Positions 56,652 through 64,000 of a DNA stretch of 64,000 nucleotides are shown in pieces; the stretch's first letter is position 1, and every line of letters begins with the position of its first letter. Source of the DNA: Garcia nutans (taxonomy: Eukaryota > Streptophyta > Magnoliopsida > Malpighiales > Euphorbiaceae); the NCBI GenBank assembly GCA_947685225.1, contig CANTUV010000008.1, positions 32,604,001-32,668,000 on the forward strand, written 5' to 3'. Under the pieces are notes generated by a model. It worked only from the letters and a program-made list of their open reading frames with translations, did no database searches and had not been told where the DNA came from. Both the position numbers and the translations under genes were made by a program.

Positions 56652-58244
56652 GTTGCATCATTCAATTTTCTGTAGTCAATGCAAACCCTCCAATTGGTAA
56701 CTATTCTTGTTGGAATCAGCTCATCATTTTCATTTGGGACCATTGTCATCCCTCCTTTCTTTGGTACTACTTGAACTGGGCTCACCCAAGAACTATCCGA
56801 GATTGGATATATAATCCCTGCATCAAGTTGTTTTATCACTTCAGCCTTCACTACATCTTTCATCTTTGGGTTTAGTCTCCATTGTAGTTGCACTACCGGC
56901 TTGAATTTGTCCACCATTAGTACCATGTGAGTGCAATAGGATGGACTGATACCCTTGATGTCTGCTATCTTCCAAGCTATCACTTTCTTATGTTTCTGCA
57001 ACAACTGGATAAGTTTTTCTTTCTGCTCAGAAGATAGGTGGGAACTAAAAATTATTGGTAATTTCTTCTTCTCTGCTAGAAATCCATACTCAAGGTGATT
57101 TGGAAGGGGCTTTAGTTCCAAGTTGGCTGGATCAATCACCGATGGTTTTGGCTTCTCTTCCTTTGGCATCTCAATAGTCTCATATGCCCTGCATTTGAAC
57201 GAATTACTTGCTTCAAGAAAAGCAAGCTGCTCCATTGCTTCTTGATCCTCAATATTTTCCTGCAATAAACACAACTCAAGGGGTTCCTTGGAAACAATGT
57301 TAGTAACACAATTTATGGTCTCATGCTCAACAACATCATTGCATGATTCCGCCTCATCAAGTGAAAGTGAATGTTTCATGGCATCATGTATCCTAAAAAT
57401 AACTTTGTCATCACCCACTCTCAAAGTTAAAGTGCCATTATGAACATCGATAAGGGCATGGGCTATATTTAAAAATGGCCTACCAAGAATAAGTGAAACA
57501 TCCGCATCCTCATCAATGTCAATGACAACAAAATCATTAGGGAAAATGAAATCCCTGACTTTTACCAACACATCTTCTATAATGCCACGAGGGTGGACTA
57601 CTGACTTATCAGCAAGTTGGATGGTCATAAGTGTTGGTTTAGATTTACCAATGCCTAACTCTTTAAACATTTTATAGGGTATAACACTTATGCTAGCCCC
57701 CAAATCAACTAATGCACTCTTAACCTCAAGGTTACCTATCAAACATGGAATGGTAAAACTACCTGGATCTTTTAACTTCTTAGGTAACCTCCTTTGTAAA
57801 ATAGAAAAACTCTTTTCAGATAAATGCACTAAAGACACTTCCTCAAGTTTCCTTTTGTTAGAAAGGATATCTTTCAAAAATTTAGCATATTTAGGCATCT
57901 GTGACAAAGCTTCAGCACATGGAATATTAATGTGCAATTGTTTAAAAAGTTCAAGAAACTTACCAAACTGAGCATCAATCTTGTCCTTGTTCAATCTTGC
58001 CGGATAGGGTACTCTAGGTTGGTATTCCTTCAGTATGGGGCTGCTTTCTTGCGGATGCTTCTCTCTCTCACTTTCTAGTGCAATTTTCTCTCCCGAAGTG
58101 ACAGGAGGATCATTATCTTTTTCTTTTTCTTGTACATCAGCCCTTTTCTCTGCCACTTCTCCTCTTTTCTCATCCACATGTCCCATGATCTCTTTTCCAC
58201 TCCTTAGTGTAATTGCCTTAAGCCGCTCTTTAGGATTTGCCTAA
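56652..58244 (-). pseudogene. Element A protease and RT N-terminus, cut by B
   Basis: Open from after a TAG at 58241-58243 down to B's LTR. Contains an acidic/Lys-rich linker, then Athila-type protease (ALVDLGASISVIPYKMF, Leu after the catalytic Asp as in F), and RT beginning with ISDSSWVSPVQVVPKKGG and WRVCIDYRKLNDA, where B's LTR interrupts. RT beyond this point, RNase H and integrase are not found anywhere in the window, having been lost at the 15712 junction. Protein similarity to F is clear across the region, but it is a different family. The nominal last residues of this frame (from 56651 down) belong to B's LTR. Confidence 0.88.
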
Positions 58245-58383
58245 GTGTTGCTAGGCAAACTTCCTTGTGGTCTCTCACTAAGCAACTTGGCAATTTGCCC
58301 CACCCGATTCTCTAAAATATGAATAGAGGCTTGCTGATTTCTTAGGGTGGTTTCAGTTGATTGGAATCTAGTTTCAAAAGCTG

Positions 58384-59604
58384 CTATAAATTTCTCCATA
58401 TGTCTTCCAAATTACTCATTCTTGGAGGGGCAGCTTGTTGATGTTGGGGCTGCTGGAATTCAGGGGGAGGTCTTGGATTATTTTGATTATTCCATGAGAA
58501 ATTTGAATGATTTCTCCACCTCGGATTGTATGTGTTGCTGTAGGGGTTATTCTGTTGTTGCCTTGGCATATTTCCCACATAATCTACTTGCTCTTGCCTA
58601 GCAAACATGTTGCCACTTTGGCAATCTTGACTTTGATGTCCACCCCCACACCATTCACAAGACATCACTTGCATTACTTTCCCAGAAGAAGAGGCCAAAG
58701 AATCAAATTTTTTATTCAATGCTTCCAATTGGGCTGTCAAAGCCACCACAGGATCTAATTGGTGTGAACCCATGACTTTTAGGTTTCCTTTCTCCCTTGG
58801 GGCTTGCCACTGATAATTGGTGATAGCCATGTCTTCAATTAAATCCCTTGCTTGTTCAGGTGTCTTGTTGTTTATGGTACCACCAGCTGCTGCATTAATG
58901 GATTGCTTACTTACGTAATTCAACCCATTGTTAAATGTTTGAATTTGAAGCCATAGTGGAAGTCCATGATGAGGATACCTTCTCAACAAATCTTTAAATC
59001 TTTCCTAGGCATCATAAAGGGTCTCACCATCTTGCTGTAGAATGGATGAGATATCATTCCTCAACTTAGCAGTTTTGGACGGTGGGAAGTATTTTTCTAG
59101 TAATTTCTCTGTCAACTGACCCTATGTGATGAAGGTTCCTGGAGGAAAAGATTTCAGCCACTTCTTTGGTCTATCTCTAAGGAAAAATGGGAACAACCTC
59201 AGCCTAATTGCATCATCTGAGACAAAATTTATCTTGAATGTGTCACATATCTCTAGAAAATTCTTAATATGTGCATTAGGATCTTCATCAGGAAACCCAT
59301 CGAACTGATAAGTCTTATGCACCATTTGAATTACAATTGCCTTTATTTCGAAGTTGTTTGCAGTAACTGTCGGCCTCCGGATACTAGAGTCAGCTCCATT
59401 GAGATTGGGCTTAGCAAACTCCTGCATTATTCTTGGTCTAGGTCCTTACATCACTTCAAACTCTTCTTCTTCTTCTATTTCCAGATGTATTTCTGTTTCT
59501 GTGTCTTCCAAAACTGCCTCCCCTTCTTCCTTTCGCTTTCTCCTTAATGATCTTTCTAGCTCTAGATCTAATTCAAATAGTTGGGATGAGCTACCTCTAG
59601 TCAT
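58384..59604 (-). pseudogene. Element A gag, three in-frame stops and a frameshift
   Basis: One frame from ATG 59604 (MTRGSSSQLFELDLELERS) to 58384. Stops are TAA at 59446-59448, TAG at 59122-59124 and TAG at 59005-59007; the last two stand where F-like relatives usually have Trp. Core Gag (PDEDPNAHIKNFLEICDTFK; LLRRYPHHGLPLWLQIQTFN) and a zinc finger CEWCGGGHQSQDC follow, then an Asn/Gln/Pro-rich tail. At about 58390 the frame shifts into the protease frame, which would normally be continuous. A candidate 3' splice site (ATCATTTTAG) lies about 16 nt before the ATG. Confidence 0.87.
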
Positions 59605-59735
59605 AAACGGGAAGGAATACCTAAAATGATAATCAACAAGCAAGAACCAATGTCAAAAACAAATGAAAATAAAACTAAATCAACAGTCTTGATTATATTA
59701 CTAATATTGAAATCATCATCCCCGATAGCGGGTTC

Positions 59736-59755
59736 GATCCCCAGCAGCGGTGCCA
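59736..59755 (-). other. Element A primer-binding site (tRNA-Asp-like)
   Basis: TGGCACCGCTGCTGGGGATC on the minus strand, six bases inside the LTR end at 59762. Compared with F's site it differs at a few positions, probably decay of a tRNA-Asp match. 59605-59735 is the short leader with nothing else recognised. Confidence 0.8.
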
Positions 59756-59761
59756 AAAACT

Positions 59762-61109
59762 TGGTGTGTCGTGCCTAGTGCTATAGCAATACCGTAAGTG
59801 CACGGGTCACCCAAGTAATAGAGTAGTGAGTGAGTTATCGTTCCACTGAGGACAAGGTCAAGTATTAGTGCAAACCTTAACCGTTGTTTAGCAAATTAAT
59901 AGTCATGTGATTCTTTGTAATTAAAAACAACTAATTTAATAACTAAAAGTAAAGGGAAATTAAAAGTTGTGCAAAAAGGATTGATGATAATAATACTATC
60001 CAGATATTGAATCCCCCTAGCCTTAATGATATTTATGAACATCAATTTAGTTAAATCACATAATAAAGTTGAGTTGGCATTCTTCTCACTTAGACTAAAA
60101 CCTCTCTCGAGTGAATTAATCCCTAATCACTAAGTAGAGTACCAGAATCTCTTCTCAAACACAATTAAATAGATCTTGCATTAAGAACAAGGAACTATAA
60201 ACCAAAGGATCTTGTAAGTCTATCTCTAGTACTCCAATCAATCCTCAACCCTTATGAGTATTCAATTCATATCAAGCTTTCTCAAGTCAATAATATGAAA
60301 ATGGCAACCAATCAATAAGCATGCTATTATCAATTGGAAATAAATCATTAAGCATCATAAGAATAAAACAACTCAATCAAATGATTCAAGTAAATATAAT
60401 TATTCAATCCATAAAAATAAGCTAGGGTTCATCAATATCTAGATAGAGAAGGAATTAGTTCATGTTCAAAACTAGAAAAACAGAAAAAGAGAAATGAGTA
60501 AAAGAAAACAAACAATTCATGGCGAATAATTTGTATTTCTTCACTTCAATCCTTGATTCTTGGTTTAGGTCTTGTATAGGATGTCTCTCCTTCTTCAGAC
60601 TCAGCTCTAGACTCTCCTCCTTGCTCCAGCAGTTGGCTCCTTCTCCCTTGTTCCAACCTTCACATCCAAGCCTCTTTTGTTCTTCATTTTTCTTCTACTT
60701 TTAACTCTCTTCAAAGCTCATAGCCCATACCTTCCAGCTCACCCCATTCCCCCTTGTTTCCCACATTCTCTTTGTTTAACCTTTCTTTTCCTCAAATTAG
60801 GCAAGCTTTTCTTTTGTTTAATATTAGTTTTTACAAAAGCTAGTCTCTGTTCCCCACTTGTCTGCAAAAGAAATTCAATTATTTAAAGTTGCCATAGGTG
60901 ACACGGCCAAGCTTGCTGGCCATGTCTCCTTCTGCCCTTTCTTTCCTTCTTTTCTTCCAGGTGACAAGGCCAAGCTCCTGGCTATGTCATGTGACACGGC
61001 CAATGGCTTGGCCGTGTCTTGTGGGTGTGTCACTTTCTGCTTTTAGCTTTGCTCTTCACTTGTTCTTTGGCTTAGGTTGGGACACAGCCAAGCTTGTGGC
61101 CATGTCATG
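59762..61109 (-). repeat. Element A 5' LTR, proximal part, cut by G
   Basis: Aligns with 1015-2418. Similarity stops at 61109-61112 inside the inverted-repeat array, exactly where a TG that could be the end of G's LTR begins. The missing about 350 bp of A's LTR should lie to the right of G, outside the window. Inverted repeats are at 60899-61109. Reading frames such as 60519-60704 are not genes. Confidence 0.87.
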
Positions 61110-62458
61110 TGATATTAAACCGATCGTTCCCACGAGGAGGTTAATTCTAAGTACTAAACAATTAAACCGATTAATATTTGGATAATCAAATTTAATTTTA
61201 TGATGACAATAAATCAATAATAAATTTATAATAATTTAAAACATAGGGTTTGGTCACCTTTATTGATTTATCATGGATTTTCTAAGGTATCGATTTTATT
61301 CAGTCATCCTTTTGATTAATGGTTGGATTCTCCTAAATTAAGTTAAAGTCTCTCTCAAGTACTAGAACTAATATCAACTTTAATCCTTACGTCTACTCTC
61401 GTGATCATAAGTAATTAAATCAATTCATTAAGTTTTATGAGAATCTTGAATCAACCTCTTAAGGGTTTAACCTTATCTCTAAGTGAGAAACTTACTTAAG
61501 ATCGTTATCTCCTTGGACCAATGTCATGCTTCCACTCTCGTTTCATCACACAACATCTCAAATCAATTAATCATTGGCCAAATAATCAAAGCATTAAGAT
61601 TAAAGACAACAAAATAATCAAAGGATAACTAAATTAACCAAATAGACATTTATAGCTCCATGATAAATTCAATTAAAGGGACCAACCCTAAAAAGGATTA
61701 GTTGTTCATTATTGAAATAAAAACATTACAAATATTCAAAATGGTAAATGAAAACATAATTAAAAGGAACAAGAAATATCAAACTCTATTTCCTTGAAGA
61801 AGATCTTGACTTGGATCTTGAACTCCTCATTGAAGCAGAATTTCACACTTCTAAACTAAATTTATTTGGATGAATCTAATCTAATCTATTACATATCCTA
61901 TTGATTCATGCTCTCCTTGAATCCTTGGAGGAAATGTTTTTATATAGAGTGCTTGGAAACTTCTTTAGTGGAGAAAAACTGAAAAAGGTTCAAACAGGAC
62001 TTGGTTGGTAAGTTCATCTTCAACATTTGCAGCTCACAAATCATAAAATAAGGGCCACGGTTGTGGTCTGTGTGAACTCAGCCTGTTTCGTCAAACTTTT
62101 CAGTTGCCCAGGTCTGTCTGGTGGGCCACAGTCATGGCCTTTGGGAGTCCACAATCGTGGATTTTGAAATGAAGCTGCCAAACTTATTTTCTTCTTATTC
62201 TTGGCTAAGGCAGTGGCGAAATGGAACCCACAGTCGTGGCCTTTGGGAGGCCACGGTCGTGGCATGTGTTTTGCCTTCATTTTTGCTTGCTTATCTTGAA
62301 CTTTGCCTTACTAATCATCAAAAACCTTTAGTCTTGTCTTCCATGCTCAAAAAGTGTAATTCTAAGTCAAATAAGCAAACTCATCAAATTCAATTGGATA
62401 ATAGTTAAAAATCGGAGTTAAAATTGCATAAAACAATGATTATATTTTCACTCTATCA
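61110..62458 (-). repeat. Element G 3' LTR (about 1349 bp, Athila-like)
   Basis: Read minus it begins TGATAGAGTG at 62458 after a purine tract and ends CGGTTTAATATCA at 61110, inside A's LTR. The general layout is like A's LTR (TTAGCAAATT-like AT-rich part, then 'AAAGTCTCTCTCAAGTACT' at 61345-61363 against 'AAACCTCTCTCGAGTGAATT' in A), but the sequence is otherwise distinct. TCATG (61105-61109) would be its target duplication. Nothing coding inside. Confidence 0.72.
62055..62262. promoter_or_regulatory. Cluster of CCACGGTCGTGG-type dyads in G's U3
   Basis: CCACGGTTGTGG (62055-62066), CCACAGTCATGG, CCACAATCGTGG, CCACAGTCGTGG and CCACGGTCGTGG (62251-62262). They lie about 200-400 bp from the LTR start. 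The last is identical to units of element C (21442-21453). Confidence 0.65.
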
Positions 62459-63071
62459 AATTTCCCCAAACTTGAATTATTGCTTGTCCTCAAGCAATTT
62501 AGAGTTAAATATTTCTCTATTTGTTAGTCTATATGCAAAATCTTTAAACAATCCATGTTTTTAAACCTTAAGTTGCAATTAGCTTCATAATTTTACCTTA
62601 CATCATTCTTTCCTCCTTTACTCAAGAATTTAATTAATTGCAATCAATCATCAAATTTTAGATAAGCAAATATTATATATATATATATATATCCTAGTCT
62701 CATATGCATACTTAATTGAGCCTTCTCCACTAATAGACCACACTAGATTAAGGGAAATCAAAAGGTCTTTAATAGGCTTGTAATGAGGTCGAAAAGGTAT
62801 AGGCTAAAATAAGGTTTAGATAGAAATAGGTTAAGTATCTTCCAAAAAAAAATTTTTTTTTATAGCTTTTGTAGAGGATTTGTGAATGCTTTTCTCCTTT
62901 CTTTCTTTTTAGGGAGTCTAATTTATTTATGATATTTATATATCATTTATATATATATATAAAACTCCCCCAAACTTTAAACTTTAGGAGCTTCTTATTT
63001 TTAACTTGTATCCTCATAGTAATTTTTCAAAAGATAGTTAACCTTGAAAAGGGTGGTTTTTTTTGTTGTTG
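62459..63071 (-). mobile_element. Element G polypurine tract and 3' untranslated region
   Basis: Minus strand: TTGCTTGAGGACAAGCAATA, then TTTGGGGAAATT before the LTR. An AT microsatellite lies at 62674-62690. 62722-62800 resembles A's 15453-15530. H interrupts at 63072. No gene. Confidence 0.68.
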
Positions 63072-64000
63072 TGTAACACCCCTATATCCCATATACGTAC
63101 ATAGCATGCTATTACTATCATAATATACGTATACTGAATATAGAAATATCACGGATTACTAAACAAATGACTCACTTCTTTTATAATCATATGAGCAAAT
63201 TTAAAACATTTAAAGAAATTTATAAAACACAATAAATAAAAAGTTTATTCAAAACACAGCGGAAAATATAACAAATATTTACAAATACATAGACATCAAA
63301 ACTCAAGTTTTACAAAAACATAAAATATATATACATGTTTGGCAGTATGTCTTCGATCTTTAAGCTTCACTACCAACACCACCAGATCTAGACTCTACTC
63401 GGCCTAGAGGAACTCTCTGGTTCTTCCTTGTTACCTGTGCGATAAATCACAATCGCGCTAAGCCAACAGCTTAGTGGTACAAACTACAATAACACTATGC
63501 TCTAATGCAATATCAATGTCACACAATCACTTTCATATCATATCTTCATAGTTTCATTATTCAACATAGTTTACCATGCTACATTCATTGTCAATAAGAT
63601 ATTTATGTAGTATAATCATCTCATAAGCATGTTTCACCATTCAAGAATCACATTGAAAACAAAGACAAGCATGGGCCCAAAAGACACTAATATGCCATTC
63701 AACTTTCAGAGTTAATGTTTTGGTTTAATTATCACATTTATCATCATTATTATCCCAACTAGGCTTCAAGGATTTAGGTTCAACCAAGCTTCAAGGGGAA
63801 CAAAGCATGCTAAGTATCAACCCAACTTGGCTTCAAGAACCAAACCCAACCTAGCTTCAAGGGTTGTAACATCTCAATTAGGCTTCAAGGACTAGACCCA
63901 ACCAAGCTTCAAGGGGAGTAAAACATGTTAAACTTCAACCCAACTTGGCTTCAAGGATCAAGCCCAACCTAACTTCAAGAGATTGTTACTATTAGGCATG
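63072..64000 (-). repeat. Element H LTR, C-like, cut by the window edge
   Basis: Starts TGTAACACCCCTAT like C's LTR (19708, 38325) and follows it with clear divergence up to about 63725 (GGAAAATATAACAAATATTTACAAAT..., GGCAGTATGTCTTCGATC). By analogy with C this should be the 3' LTR of a minus-strand Tekay element whose body lies to the right. Stem-loops are at 63434-63474. Beyond 63755 the C-like sequence is replaced by a tandem array. Confidence 0.83.
63755..63987. repeat. Higher-order tandem repeat in H's LTR
   Basis: Eight degenerate copies of CCAACTAGGCTTCAAGG-like units of about 25-37 bp, arranged as four distinguishable types repeated twice with a period of about 118-119 bp (AGGCTTCAAGG at 63761 and 63880; CAACCAAGCTTCAAGGGGA at 63781 and 63899). 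Confidence 0.75.

Larger units (their letters stand above)
1015..61109 (-). mobile_element. Element A: Athila-type Ty3/gypsy retrotransposon, host of the nest
   Basis: Minus-strand element. The 3' LTR (1015-2767) and the start of the 5' LTR (59762-61109) share the TGGT(A/G)... terminus and over 1.3 kb of alignable sequence. The 5' LTR is followed, reading minus, by a tRNA-Asp-like primer-binding site, a gag gene and a protease-RT gene. B interrupts the RT at 56651/56652. The remainder of pol is absent: left of B, at 15453-15712, A resumes in its 3' untranslated region, so a deletion at 15712 removed the rest of A's pol and the end of B's LTR. F sits in the 3' untranslated region and G in the 5' LTR. 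LTR divergence of about 4-5% over a 360-bp sample makes A the oldest dated layer. Confidence 0.85.

Overview
The window is plant heterochromatin, almost certainly from a flowering plant and probably a eudicot. It is AT-rich and I recognise no host gene, tRNA or rRNA gene. Essentially all 64 kb is Ty3/gypsy LTR retrotransposon sequence nested to four levels. Lineages were assigned from protein motifs, primer-binding sites and LTR ends. LTR divergences are counts by eye, not alignments.

Layout. Element A (Athila type, minus strand) is the outer shell, with its 3' LTR at 1015-2767 and its 5' LTR starting at 59762. To its left (1-1014) is a piece of a B-like element ending in a tandem array. F (Athila type, plus, 3075-15447, target duplication ACTAC) sits in A's 3' untranslated region. 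B (Tat type, minus, about 15713-56651, gag only) sits in A's reverse transcriptase gene. C (Tekay/Del chromovirus, minus, 19708 to about 40040) and E (Tekay chromovirus, plus, 43097-53111, AGTCT) sit in B. D (decayed Tekay-like, plus, 25522-36655, AAATC) sits in C's protease region. On the right, G (Athila-like, minus) starts at 61110 inside A's 5' LTR, and H (Tekay-like, minus) starts at 63072 inside G. Both G and H run off the window.

State. E has one uninterrupted 1549-codon gag-pol gene with every expected motif and a C-terminal chromodomain, so it is the only plausibly autonomous copy. F has one frameshift and one stop. C has frameshifts, stops and the D insertion. A is broken by stops and by B. 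B carries gag but no pol. D's coding region is badly decayed although its LTRs are almost identical. LTR divergence follows the nesting order: A about 4-5%, B a few percent, C about 2%, F about 1.5%, E about 0.7%, D about 0.4%.

Signals beyond ordinary annotation: a possible leader intron in C and E whose 3' splice site lies 12 nt before the gag ATG and which would remove the primer-binding site; paired stem-loops at one place in all Tekay-type LTRs; arrays of GC-rich inverted repeats in the U3 of four LTR families, two of which share the same 12-bp word; a gag-only Tat element with a minisatellite 3' region; and recent mobilisation of the coding-dead element D.
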